Part shown: one piece after another, positions 15,385 to 25,753 of the stretch | Numbering within the stretch: the first letter of the stretch is position 1 | Layout of the letters: every line of letters starts with the position of its first letter | DNA from: Hyphomonas jannaschiana VP2 | GTDB taxonomy: Bacteria > Pseudomonadota > Alphaproteobacteria > Caulobacterales > Hyphomonadaceae | NCBI RefSeq assembly: GCF_000685215.1 | Contig: NZ_ARYJ01000003.1 | Location: 62,001 to 126,000 of the forward strand | DNA length: 64,000 nucleotides | Reading direction: 5' to 3' | Position numbers and translations under genes: made by a program | Notes under the pieces: generated by a model | Databases searched by the model: none | Told to the model about the DNA's origin: nothing | The model's input: only the letters and a program-made list of their open reading frames with translations

Positions 15385-18381
15385 ATGAATAAGAGACTGT
15401 TCCGTCGGTCTGTGTTCAGTGGTGTCGCTATTGGCGCGCTGATCATGACGGGTGCTGCAAACGCACAGGAAACGGATGCGGCTGACGAAGACGTCGTCAC
15501 GACGATCGACACCACGCCGTCCGAAAGCGAAGCCCGTCAGGAAAAAATCGTTGTCACGGGCTCGCTGCTCGCACGCGACGAATTCGCATCTTCTTCGCCG
15601 ATCCAGGTGATCACCGCCGAAGTGGCAACGCTGGAAGGTCTCGTCGACACGGCTGCCCTGCTGCAAGGTTCCTCCCTCGCTGCCGGCTCGACCCAGCTGA
15701 ACAACACGTTCCAGAACTACGTCACCAATGGTGGCCTTGGCGCGCAGACGATCGACCTTCGCGGTTGTGGCGACACGCGTACGCTGGTTCTGATCGACGG
15801 TAAGCGCCCGGGTGCTTCCGGTACGCGTGGTGCGATTGCGGCGCTCGACCTGAACGTCCTGCCGCAGTCGATCATTTCCCGCGTTGAAGTCCTGAAGGAC
15901 GGTGCGTCCACCATCTATGGTTCAGACGCTGTTTGCGGCGTGGTCAACATCATCACGCGCGACTCGGTCGACAGCCTCGAGCTGAATTTCGACGTTTCGC
16001 GTCCGTTCGACTCCGGTGGTGAACAGTATGGCGTCAGCGGCGCATGGGGCTTCGATCTCGGCGACAGCGCAAACTTCACCATCTCGGCTGAATACCGTCT
16101 GTCCGAAGAACTCGACGCTTCTGAGCGTGATTACCTCGAGTGCCCACGTGATTATGTTGCCGACCCGAACGGCGGTGGTCTTCTTGACCGCCTGAACTAC
16201 TCGGCGACCGCAACCAACCCGAACCGTAACTGTAGCAACCTTTACTACAATACGGTTATCGATGCGTTCTCCGGCGAGCGTCTTGTCCCGTCTCCGAACG
16301 GCGCGACGATTCCGTCCATCTACGGCACGAGCATCCCGGGTTACCGCCCGCGCGTTGGTACCGGCACGGACCCGAACACCGGCGCTCTGTACTTCGAAGA
16401 CATCCTCGACTCGCCTCTGCTCGACAACGAAGACTTCTTCCCGCGCAACGAGAACATCTCGCTGTTCGGTACGGCTGATGTCGATCTCGGCGGCATGGCC
16501 TGGGATACGGAAGTCCTGTACAGCCGCCGTGAAACCGAAGCGGAAGGCTGGCGTCAGTTCTTCCCGGTCATCGGTACCGCTGACAACGCGGCTGGCAGCC
16601 CGTTGTACAGCTACATCCTCGACCCGGGTTACCTGAACTCGGCCGGTGGCCTTGCTCAGATGGTTGCTCCGTTCCCGACCACCGACAAAGTGACGATCGA
16701 TTACTACTACGTATCGTCGTCGCTTTCTGGCGGCTTCTCCCCGGGCTTCATGGACAAGTGGTCCTGGAAAGTTGACGGCACCTATTCGCGCGGCGAAGGC
16801 ACCTATGAGGGCAATGAAATCCTGCTCTCCAAGTCGGGTGACTGGAACTATGACGGCGTTGCCGACTACAACGGCGACGGTGTTGCCGATGCCCTGGCTC
16901 CGCCTTCGATCGACTTCCTGGATCCGGACATCCTGTCTGGTGCCCGCGTCGACGATCTTGTCGCTGCCGTTGGTGGCTACCAGACCGGCAACACGGTTTA
17001 CGAGCAGACGACCTTCACGGCCGTTCTTGCTGGCGAACTGTTCGATCTGCCGGCCGGTCCGCTGGGCCTCGGCCTCGGTGCTGAGTACCGCGAATTCTCG
17101 ATCGACGACAAACCAGGTGAGCTGACCCAGACTGGCGACATCTGGGGTTCCTCGACCGCTGGTCCGACCAAAGGCACGAATAGCGTGTCGGAAATCTTCG
17201 CAGAAATCAGCGTTCCGCTCATCAAGGGTGCACCGCTGGCTGAAGATGTCGAGTTCTCGGGCTCTGTCCGTGCATTTGACTACGACCTCGGTGGTACGGA
17301 CTCGATCTACAAAGTCGGTCTGAACTGGCAAATCACGCCGACCGTCCGTGCACGTTCGAGCTATGGTACGTCCTACCGTGCTCCGGCGCTGTTCGAACTG
17401 TTCCTGGAAGACCAGACGGGCTTCCTGAGCCAGACGAGCATCGACCCATGTATCAACTGGGCTGACTCAACCAACCCGAACATCCGGGCAAACTGTGCGG
17501 CTGCTGGTATCCCGGACAACTACACCGGTACCGGTTCCTCGGCGCTCGTGATTACCTCTGGTGGTGGCGATCTGCTCGAGCCGGAAACCGGCGACACGTT
17601 CACCGCTGGTGTGATCTGGACCCCGACTTTCGCAGACATCAACATCGCGCTTGATTACTACGAAATCGAGATCTCCGATCAGATTACCAGCCTGACCGGT
17701 GCTCAGATCGTTGGCGGTTGTTATGCAACGACGACCTATCCGAACGATTTCTGTGACCTGTTCGATCGTAACCCGGGTGATGCCACGATTGGTGCCTTTA
17801 ACCTGGACAACATCCAGGCGCCGACTCTGAACGTTGACTCGCAGTCGCAGTCCGGCCTCGACCTCGAGGTCCGCTACACTGGTGAGTTCAACTTCGGTAC
17901 GGTTACCTTCGACAGCTCCGTCAACTGGGCTCTCGAGCGTTACATCAACGTCTTCGGTTCGGACTTCGTCTCTGGCATTGAGGATAATGACTTCAACGGC
18001 ACGATCGGTTATCCGAGCGTTGTCGGTGACGCGTCGCTTCGCCTTGACCGTGGTGACTGGACCTACACCTGGTTCACCGACTTCACTGGCCGCCAGGACG
18101 ACAACCGTTACTTCGCTGCTGACTACAACGATCCGCAGAACTACTTCGGTCTGACTGGTCTGTACAAAGTGTACACCGAAGCACAGTGGACCCACGGTGC
18201 GTCGGTTCGCTGGCAGGGCGATACCTGGTCGATCACCGGTGGTATCAGCAACATCTTCGACGAGCATCCGCCGCAGGTGTCTGACATCGTTACGACCAGC
18301 GCCGGTAACACCCCGCTGAACGCGACAGCGTACGACCTCCGTGGTCGCCGCGCCTTCGTCAGCGTGTCGAAAACCTTCTAA
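15385..18381 (+). CDS. TonB-dependent outer-membrane receptor
   Basis: A 998-residue outer-membrane transporter driven by TonB-ExbBD. MNKRLFRRSVFSGVAIGAL followed by an ANA-Q site is the signal peptide. The plug domain follows: EKIVVTGS near residue 60, then IDLRGCGDTRTLVLIDGKR and VEVLKDGASTIYGSDAVCGV. The rest is a 22-strand barrel ending RRAFVSVSKTF, with the terminal aromatic needed for barrel insertion. AGGGG lies seven bases before the ATG. It belongs to the oar/CirA-like group that expands in Caulobacter-type bacteria. Codon choice looks unlike the neighbours (more T-ending codons), hinting at high expression. Substrate unknown; the peptidase neighbours suggest peptides. Confidence 0.95.
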   Translation: MNKRLFRRSVFSGVAIGALIMTGAANAQETDAADEDVVTTIDTTPSESEARQEKIVVTGSLLARDEFASSSPIQVITAEVATLEGLVDTAALLQGSSLAAGSTQLNNTFQNYVTNGGLGAQTIDLRGCGDTRTLVLIDGKRPGASGTRGAIAALDLNVLPQSIISRVEVLKDGASTIYGSDAVCGVVNIITRDSVDSLELNFDVSRPFDSGGEQYGVSGAWGFDLGDSANFTISAEYRLSEELDASERDYLECPRDYVADPNGGGLLDRLNYSATATNPNRNCSNLYYNTVIDAFSGERLVPSPNGATIPSIYGTSIPGYRPRVGTGTDPNTGALYFEDILDSPLLDNEDFFPRNENISLFGTADVDLGGMAWDTEVLYSRRETEAEGWRQFFPVIGTADNAAGSPLYSYILDPGYLNSAGGLAQMVAPFPTTDKVTIDYYYVSSSLSGGFSPGFMDKWSWKVDGTYSRGEGTYEGNEILLSKSGDWNYDGVADYNGDGVADALAPPSIDFLDPDILSGARVDDLVAAVGGYQTGNTVYEQTTFTAVLAGELFDLPAGPLGLGLGAEYREFSIDDKPGELTQTGDIWGSSTAGPTKGTNSVSEIFAEISVPLIKGAPLAEDVEFSGSVRAFDYDLGGTDSIYKVGLNWQITPTVRARSSYGTSYRAPALFELFLEDQTGFLSQTSIDPCINWADSTNPNIRANCAAAGIPDNYTGTGSSALVITSGGGDLLEPETGDTFTAGVIWTPTFADINIALDYYEIEISDQITSLTGAQIVGGCYATTTYPNDFCDLFDRNPGDATIGAFNLDNIQAPTLNVDSQSQSGLDLEVRYTGEFNFGTVTFDSSVNWALERYINVFGSDFVSGIEDNDFNGTIGYPSVVGDASLRLDRGDWTYTWFTDFTGRQDDNRYFAADYNDPQNYFGLTGLYKVYTEAQWTHGASVRWQGDTWSITGGISNIFDEHPPQVSDIVTTSAGNTPLNATAYDLRGRRAFVSVSKTF

Positions 18382-18412
18382 GTCCATCCGGACTTTGGAA
18401 TTGAAATCAGGG

Positions 18413-18446
18413 AAGGGCGGACCGGAAGGTCCGCCCTTTTCTTTTT
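18413..18446 (+). terminator. Rho-independent terminator of the TonB-dependent receptor gene
   Basis: A perfect 11-base stem AAGGGCGGACC / GGTCCGCCCTT with a GGAA tetraloop, followed directly by TTCTTTTT. A textbook intrinsic terminator 32 bases past the stop codon. Confidence 0.92.
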
Positions 18447-18612
18447 GATTTGCACCCAGGCTCATTTTGTTTGAAATTGAGGAATAAATTAAACAGGTTG
18501 TGGGTTGCGCGCTTGCCTGTCCCGGAAATCCTGTTGATATAAAGTAACGAAACGTTTCGCGGCGTATCGCGCTGCCAGCCCTCTACGACACCAGACACAG
18601 TCAGGACCTGCC

Positions 18613-20817
18613 ATGACCCGTTCCAGAACTTTTCTGTCCTTCATCCTCGGTTCCACCATGATGACCGCCTGCGCGGGAATTACACCGGAAGACGCAGGTG
18701 GCAGCGATCCGACCGAGCTGGCAGGCACGACCCGACCGTCATCGGAGGAGACCGCAGAAACGGTGACGGAAAAGGCGGCCTGGAGCCCGGGCGATGTATT
18801 TGAAGGCCCGTATGGCGGTGTGCCGGCGTTCGACAAGATGGACATCGCGCTGATCGAACCGGCTCTTGAAAAAGGGATGGACGCGGCGCAGGCCGAGATT
18901 GACGACATCACGGCGAACCCGGATGCGCCCACCTTCGAAAACACCATTGCCGCCATGGAGGACAGCGCGCGCGAACTGGAGCGGGCACTGGTCTACTATT
19001 ATCTCTGGGGCTCGAACCTCTCGACACCGGAATTCCGCGAAATCGAAACGCGGATGGATCCGGAGATCCAGGCTTTCTACGACTCGATCAACCAGAACCA
19101 GGCCCTGTTTGCCCGCGTCGATGCGGTCCGGACGGGCGATGAGTATGAAACATTGACCCCGGCGCAACAGCGTCTGACGGAAATTATCCATCAGCGCTTC
19201 ACCCGCAACGGCGGGACACTGACGGGGGAAAAGGCGGAGAAATTCGCTGCGATCAACAAGGAACTGGCGGGGCTTTACGCCGAGTTTTCCAGCAACCTTC
19301 TGGCTGACGAGGAAGGCTGGGTCACCTATCTGACCCCGGAGCAGACAGGCGGTCTGCCGGAGTCTTATCTGAGCTCTGCCGCGGCCGCGGCTGAAGCACT
19401 GGGCAAGCCGGGCATGTACGCGGTGCGCAATACGCGTTCGTCCATGGACCCGTTCCTGACCTTCTCTACCGAGCGTGACCTGCGCGAACAGGTCTGGCGC
19501 AATTACTATAATCGCGGCGACAATGGCGATGCGCACGACAACAATGCCATCATTGCGGAGATCCTGAAGCTGCGTGATGAACGGGTCGGGCTGCTTGGCT
19601 ACGACAATTATGCGGCCTGGCGCCTGGAAGACCGTATGGCCAAGACGCCGGAGCGGGCGTTCGACCTGATGCTGCAGGTGTGGAAAGCCTCCGTCGCGCG
19701 TGTGAATGAGGAAGTTGCCGACATGCAGGCGCTCGCCGATGCGGAGGGCGCAGACATCACGATTGAGCCCTGGGATTATCGTTTCTATGCAGAGAAAGTC
19801 CGCAAGGCGAAATACGAACTCGACTCCGAGGAAGTGAAACAATACCTGCAGCTCGACAATCTGCGCCGCGCCATGTTCGACGTGGCCGGTCAGTTGTTCG
19901 GATTTGAGTTCGTGCCGATCACAGATGGCTCAGTGCCGGTCTTCCATCCGGATGTCACGGTGTATGAGGTCAATGACAAGGCGACCGGCCGCAATGTCGG
20001 CCTCTGGTACTTCGATCCCTTTGCGCGGGACGGTAAACGCTCCGGCGCCTGGGCGACGACCTATCGTTCTCACGAAAGCTTCCGGGGCGAGAAGAACGTC
20101 CTGGCGGCCAATAATTCGAACTTCGTCAAGCCGGCGCCGGGCGAGCCCGTACTCTTGTCCTGGGACGATGCCGAGACCATGTTCCACGAGTTCGGCCACG
20201 CGCTGCATTATCTGTCGCTGCAGGTCGAGTATCCGAGCCTGACCGGCGGCCTCCGCGACTATACCGAGTTCCAGTCACAGTTGCTGGAGCGCTGGCTGTC
20301 GACCGATCATGTCATCGACACTTATCTCGTCAGTGCAGAGACGGGGGAGCCGATGCCGGAGGAACTGGTTGAGAAGATCCGCAAGGCGTCCACCTTCAAT
20401 CAGGGCTTTGCGACGACGGAATATCTCGCCTCAGCCCTGATCGACATGAAGCTCCACATGGCGGATCCGGAAGGCCTGGACCCGGACAAGTTCGAACGGG
20501 AAACGCTGGATGAGCTGGGCATGCCGACGGAACTGGTGATGCGCCACCGCACGCCGCAATTCGGACACGTCTTCTCGGGTGAGGGCTATGCCGCCGGCTA
20601 TTACGGGTACATCTGGGCCGATGTGCTGACGTCCGATGCCGCAGAAGCTTTTGCCGAAGCCTCGGGCGGTTTCTACGATCAGGATGTTGCCAGCGCGATG
20701 GTGAAATACCTGTTTGCCGCCGGCAATTCGATGGACCCCGCAGAGGCCTATCGCCTGTTCCGCGGACGCGATGCCGAGATCGGCGCCCTCATGCGCGACC
20801 GCGGTTTCGCAGAGTAA
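18613..20817 (+). CDS. M3 family metallopeptidase, lipoprotein
   Basis: A 734-residue oligopeptidase of the Dcp / oligopeptidase A type. The zinc motif is in ETMFHEFGHALHYL (His about residue 524), with the distal GEGYAAGYYGYIWADVL typical of M3. Unlike cytosolic OpdA it has a lipoprotein signal: MTRSRTFLSFILGSTMM then TAC lipobox, so it should be anchored in the periplasm. It would release dipeptides or trim short peptides. It follows the TonB-dependent receptor terminator and precedes a convergent amino-acid/dicarboxylate symporter, fitting a peptide-scavenging block. The start at 18613 is fixed by the signal peptide. Confidence 0.94.
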   Translation: MTRSRTFLSFILGSTMMTACAGITPEDAGGSDPTELAGTTRPSSEETAETVTEKAAWSPGDVFEGPYGGVPAFDKMDIALIEPALEKGMDAAQAEIDDITANPDAPTFENTIAAMEDSARELERALVYYYLWGSNLSTPEFREIETRMDPEIQAFYDSINQNQALFARVDAVRTGDEYETLTPAQQRLTEIIHQRFTRNGGTLTGEKAEKFAAINKELAGLYAEFSSNLLADEEGWVTYLTPEQTGGLPESYLSSAAAAAEALGKPGMYAVRNTRSSMDPFLTFSTERDLREQVWRNYYNRGDNGDAHDNNAIIAEILKLRDERVGLLGYDNYAAWRLEDRMAKTPERAFDLMLQVWKASVARVNEEVADMQALADAEGADITIEPWDYRFYAEKVRKAKYELDSEEVKQYLQLDNLRRAMFDVAGQLFGFEFVPITDGSVPVFHPDVTVYEVNDKATGRNVGLWYFDPFARDGKRSGAWATTYRSHESFRGEKNVLAANNSNFVKPAPGEPVLLSWDDAETMFHEFGHALHYLSLQVEYPSLTGGLRDYTEFQSQLLERWLSTDHVIDTYLVSAETGEPMPEELVEKIRKASTFNQGFATTEYLASALIDMKLHMADPEGLDPDKFERETLDELGMPTELVMRHRTPQFGHVFSGEGYAAGYYGYIWADVLTSDAAEAFAEASGGFYDQDVASAMVKYLFAAGNSMDPAEAYRLFRGRDAEIGALMRDRGFAE

Positions 20818-20831
20818 GGCGCTGCGGCCGG

Positions 20832-22232
20832 TCAGGCCGGGCTATCCGCCGATACATTTTGCGCCGGGACCGGAGCCTCCTCTGGTTCCGGCGTTTCATT
20901 TGTGCGCTGCCCTTTCGGCGTCACGATGCGACAGAGGACAAGGTCGCCGGTCACGTTGACCAGCGTGCGCGCCATGTCGAGGATTCGGTCGACGCCCATT
21001 ACCAGCGGCAGGCCTGTCAGCGGCACGCCGAAACTGGTCGCCGTGGTGGCGAGGATGGCGATACTGGCCCCAGGCGCGGCAGGCGCGCCAATGGAGGCGC
21101 CGGTCAGCGTCACCATCACCAGTGCCAGGTCTCCCGGCGACAGGGGCGTACCGGAAATATCCGCCAGGAACATGATCGCCACGGACTGGTAAAGCGCCGT
21201 GCCGGCCATGTTCACCGTCGAGGCCAGCGGCACCACTGCGCCCGCGAGCGAGGCGGGCGTTTTCAGCTTGTCGATCGCCGTCTTCATGGTCAGCGGCATC
21301 ACGGCGGCCGAACTGGATGTGGAGAAGGCCAGCAGCTGCACTGGCACGACCGCCCGGATAAATCTGACCGGGTTCATGCGCCCTAACACGGTCACGATGA
21401 CAAGGTACAGCGCCAGCAGGCAGGCAAGGCCTGACAGGACAATGCCGCAATAGGTGGCGAGGTCTCTCAGCGTGCTGAGGCCGTTTGTGGCGGTGGTCTC
21501 GGCGATCAGGCCAAACACGGCCAATGGGGCAAACCGCATCGCCGTGCGGATCACCGTCATGGAGACTTCCAGCATTGCCTCGGCCAGCGCCACCAGCGGG
21601 CGGGTCAGTTCCTTCTTGTCAGCCGTCACCGTGGCGATCCCGACGAAGAGGGAGAACATGACAATGGCCAGCATGTCCTGCTCAAGCAGGGAAGCGGCAA
21701 TGTTCTGCGGGATCAGGCCGGTGATCATGTCCGGCAGTTCCCGCGTGATGCCCTCCAGCGGCGAGACCTGCGGCTCGGCCAGTTGCAGGTTTTCCGGTTT
21801 CAGGCTGGGCGCGGAGGGGTAGGTCTGCTCCAGGCCCCGGCCCGGACGGATGAACCGTGCCAGCGAAATACCGATCATCGTGGCGCTGACTGTTGTCAGC
21901 AGGACGAAGGTCAGCAGTTTCCGGCCCACCGTGCGCAGGGCTTCACCGCCGCCTGTCCCGGCAATGCCCAAAATGATCGAGCTTGCCGCCAGCGGGATAA
22001 TGACCATGCGTACCAGCGCCAGGAACAGATTACCCGGCAGGCCCAGCCAGTCGCCAATTACGGCGGCCTGGTCGCGTGGGACGAAATCCAGGTCCGGCCC
22101 AAGGATCAGGCCGACCCCGATGCCGGCCAACAGGGCCAGGATCACCTGCAGCCACAGCTTGCCCCGGACAAGCACATCCAGCCGCCGGTTGAGGCGGTTA
22201 TAGGTGAAGCGGGGCTTCTTTACGGAGGCCAT
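20832..22232 (-). CDS. Dicarboxylate/amino acid:cation symporter (DAACS family)
   Basis: A 466-residue inner-membrane carrier of the GltP/DctA family. Family marks are the first long membrane segment LWLQVILALLAGIGVGLILG, the serine-rich re-entrant loop AFSTSSSAAVMPLTM, the TVNMAGTALYQ motif of transmembrane helix 7, and the second hairpin near ASIGAPAAPGAS. It imports glutamate, aspartate or C4-dicarboxylates with sodium or protons. The ATG at 22232 is preferred to the upstream one at 22280, which adds an unconserved 16-residue lead. It converges with the M3 peptidase gene, 14 bases apart, and could take up the products of the extracytoplasmic peptidases. Confidence 0.92.
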   Translation of the reverse strand: MASVKKPRFTYNRLNRRLDVLVRGKLWLQVILALLAGIGVGLILGPDLDFVPRDQAAVIGDWLGLPGNLFLALVRMVIIPLAASSIILGIAGTGGGEALRTVGRKLLTFVLLTTVSATMIGISLARFIRPGRGLEQTYPSAPSLKPENLQLAEPQVSPLEGITRELPDMITGLIPQNIAASLLEQDMLAIVMFSLFVGIATVTADKKELTRPLVALAEAMLEVSMTVIRTAMRFAPLAVFGLIAETTATNGLSTLRDLATYCGIVLSGLACLLALYLVIVTVLGRMNPVRFIRAVVPVQLLAFSTSSSAAVMPLTMKTAIDKLKTPASLAGAVVPLASTVNMAGTALYQSVAIMFLADISGTPLSPGDLALVMVTLTGASIGAPAAPGASIAILATTATSFGVPLTGLPLVMGVDRILDMARTLVNVTGDLVLCRIVTPKGQRTNETPEPEEAPVPAQNVSADSPA

Positions 22233-22335
22233 GGGCTTGTGTCTCGTGGATTGGATACCCAATCCATATGAGCCCGCCACGGGGAATGAAAGCCTGTAAG
22301 GCCCCTTAGGTGGCGTGAATTTTCCGGAGGGAAGC

Positions 22336-22410
22336 TGGTGCCGCGAGAGAGAATTGAACTCTCGGCCTCATCATTACCAATGATGCGCTCTACCACTGAG
22401 CTACCGCGGC
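22336..22410 (-). tRNA. tRNA-Thr (anticodon GGT)
   Basis: The reverse complement folds as a full cloverleaf of 75 bases including an encoded CCA: acceptor GCCGCGG paired with TCGCGGC, D arm GCTC/GAGC, anticodon stem CATCA/TGATG around the loop TTGGTAA, variable loop AGGCC and T arm GAGAG-TTCAATT-CTCTC. The anticodon GGT decodes ACC and ACU threonine codons. No integrase or attachment-site repeat is visible on either side. Confidence 0.97.
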
Positions 22411-22487
22411 ATTGCAGGTGCGGAAAGCGGCGTTTAGCTTAAGCCACTCGACATGAAAAGACCGTTTCGCCGCGAATTGCACCTGAC

Positions 22488-22625
22488 ATGACAGACAAAT
22501 CCCCTCCAAAGGACGAGAAAGCCGAACGACTGGCCGCCGCGCTGCGGGCCAATCTGCGCCGCCGCAAGGCTGCTGCCCGGAAGCCTGCAGCTGATTCTGC
22601 GGCCAAACCGGGCAAACCCAAGTGA
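22488..22625 (+). CDS. Conserved-looking 45-residue basic protein upstream of P450/murA
   Basis: The frame begins ATG at 22488 and reads MTDKSPPKDEKAERLAAALR, then an Arg/Lys-rich helix (NLRRRKAAARK) and an Ala/Pro/Lys tail ending in TGA at 22623-22625. Short proteins with the same LAAALRANLRRRK core are, to my knowledge, common in alphaproteobacteria, but have no known role. Being basic and helical, it might bind nucleic acid. The stop overlaps the GTG start of the P450 gene by four bases (GTGA), so the two are translationally coupled. No strong ribosome site precedes the ATG. Confidence 0.6.
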   Translation: MTDKSPPKDEKAERLAAALRANLRRRKAAARKPAADSAAKPGKPK

Positions 22626-23827
22626 CGCTTTCCCTCTCATCGCAGGCCTATCTCTCGGCCCCGCATGAGACATTGGCCGCGATTGTGGCCGGCGACGCCT
22701 GGTGCCGGACAAAGATGCCGATTCTGGGTAAAATCGACCTCGTCACCCGGCACGGAGCGATTCATGCTGTGCTGAAGGATAAAGAACGTTTCGTCGTGGA
22801 TGCCCGCCATGCAGGGCACAAATCGCCGTTCGGCATGCCGCTCCTGCCGAAGTCCCTGAAAATCATGGCGGACAATGTCCTCTCCATGGACGATCCGGAC
22901 CATTCGCGCCTGCGACGCCTCGCCGATGCCCCGTTCCGCCGCGCCGCGATCCTGACCCAGCGCCGGAAGATCGTCGCCTATGCGCATGAGCTGCTGGACC
23001 TGATGGAAACGGACGGGAACACGGATCTCGTGTCAGGCTTCTGCCGTCCGCTGCCACTGAAAGTGATCTACGGCCTGCTCGGCTTCCGGCCAGAGACCGA
23101 GGCGAATCTCTCCCGCACGCTCAGCAACCTGACCGCCACCGATTCGCCGCTCACCATGCTCTGGGGCCTGTTCCGGCTCGGTCACATCCAGGACATGCTG
23201 CGCGAGGAATTCCGCGCCCTTCACGTGCAGCCTCGCGAAGGCCTCGTCTCGGAACTCGTCCATGCCGAGGCCGATGGCCAGAAGATGAGCGAGAACGAGC
23301 TGCTCGCCATGGTCTTCGTCCTCTTCGTGGCGGGGCATGAGACGACGACGCATCTGCTCTCGTCCGGCGTCTGGACGCTGCTGACCCAGCCCGGCGTCGC
23401 CGATCAGGTCCGCGCGATGGATGAAGACGCCCGCCTCGTCGCTGTCGACGAGTTGATGCGCTACTGCACGCCGGTCCAGATGACCAAGCCACGCTTCGTG
23501 AAGGAAGACATGGAGTTCGAGGGCCGGGCGCTGAAACGGGGCGACCGCGTCTTCGGTTTCCTCGCTGCCGGCAACATGGACCCGGCCGAGTTCGACGACC
23601 CGCTGACGCTGAAACTCGCCCGCCGCCCGAACCGGCATGTCGGTTTCGGCTCCGGCCCGCATGTCTGCCTCGGCATCCACCTCGCCCGGCTGGAAGCGGA
23701 GGCTGCGTTGGACGTCCTGCTCAACCGCTATCCGGGCCTCGCCATCGAAGGCGCCGCCGATAATGTGAAATGGATCTCCCGCGCCGGCCTCAGGGGGCTG
23801 AAACGTCTGCCGCTCGTGCCTCGCTGA
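22622..23827 (+). CDS. Cytochrome P450 (bacterial class I, soluble)
   Basis: A 401-residue soluble P450. The haem-binding loop VGFGSGPHVCLGIHLAR places the cysteine ligand at about residue 349; the I-helix oxygen groove reads VAGHETTTHLL near 235-245, and the EAxxR-type region is DELMRYCTPVQ. No membrane anchor is present, so electrons should come from a ferredoxin and reductase encoded elsewhere. The start is GTG, overlapping the stop of the tiny upstream ORF. Substrate cannot be deduced; fatty acids or terpenoids are common for this type. It lies just upstream of murA, with 64 bases between. Confidence 0.95.
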   Translation: MTLSLSSQAYLSAPHETLAAIVAGDAWCRTKMPILGKIDLVTRHGAIHAVLKDKERFVVDARHAGHKSPFGMPLLPKSLKIMADNVLSMDDPDHSRLRRLADAPFRRAAILTQRRKIVAYAHELLDLMETDGNTDLVSGFCRPLPLKVIYGLLGFRPETEANLSRTLSNLTATDSPLTMLWGLFRLGHIQDMLREEFRALHVQPREGLVSELVHAEADGQKMSENELLAMVFVLFVAGHETTTHLLSSGVWTLLTQPGVADQVRAMDEDARLVAVDELMRYCTPVQMTKPRFVKEDMEFEGRALKRGDRVFGFLAAGNMDPAEFDDPLTLKLARRPNRHVGFGSGPHVCLGIHLARLEAEAALDVLLNRYPGLAIEGAADNVKWISRAGLRGLKRLPLVPR

Positions 23828-23891
23828 AACCCGCTGAAAATCAACACATTCCGGCCCTCCCAAAACCGCGAAGCACGGTATAAGAGCCCTC

Positions 23892-25172
<1,281 letters not shown>

Positions 25173-25193
25173 TCTGGGTCTGAAGGGGCTGGC

Positions 25194-25646
25194 ATGTCTG
25201 AACTGAAACCACTCCGCCTCCTGGCTGAAGAGGCCGAGGATCTCGAAATCATCTCCGCCGCGGTGCAGGATTCCGTGGTGAAGGCCGAGAACCTTAATTA
25301 CGAGGCGCGCATCCGCCGCTTCTCGCTGGAGATCAACCGTTACCGTTGGGAAGAGGGCGTTACGAAGCGCCGTGATGGCGAGCGCGTGCGCTCGCTCCTG
25401 GCCTTCGACGGCGTGCTGGGCGTGAAGACCCGCGCCGTGACCAAGGCCGACCCGGAACTGATCCTGTCATTGCTTCAGGTGACCTTCACGCCGGACGCCG
25501 AACCGCCCGGGGGCAAGATCACGCTCCTTTTCGCCGGCGACGGCGAAATTGAGCTGACCGTCGAAGCCCTCGACGCGACCCTGCTCGACAGCGACTACAT
25601 CTGGAACACCCGCCACACGCCCAGCCACGAACGCCGGAAGCGGTAG
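25194..25646 (+). CDS. DUF2948 family protein
   Basis: A 150-residue cytosolic protein matching DUF2948, which in alphaproteobacteria sits between murA and hisD. Typical features are LLAEEAEDLEIISAAVQDSV at the N-terminus, the strand pair RRFSLEINRYRWE, and the closing LDSDYIWNTRHTPSHE. It has no catalytic motif and its function is unknown. A weak GAAGGGG lies ahead of the ATG, and only 21 bases separate it from murA, so it is co-transcribed with that gene. Confidence 0.9.
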   Translation: MSELKPLRLLAEEAEDLEIISAAVQDSVVKAENLNYEARIRRFSLEINRYRWEEGVTKRRDGERVRSLLAFDGVLGVKTRAVTKADPELILSLLQVTFTPDAEPPGGKITLLFAGDGEIELTVEALDATLLDSDYIWNTRHTPSHERRKR

Positions 25647-25753
25647 GGTTTACTCCTCCGCTTGGGGGTAACATCGCCGGGAAGCGGGGGCGGCCAAGCC
25701 CGCGGGGCGGGATGCGCCGACTCAGCGCCTTGCCAGCGGCGGATGGAGAGTCC

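Noticed and set aside
22336..22410. Integration site of a genomic island at tRNA-Thr
   Set aside because: No integrase gene and no repeated tRNA 3' end found on either side.
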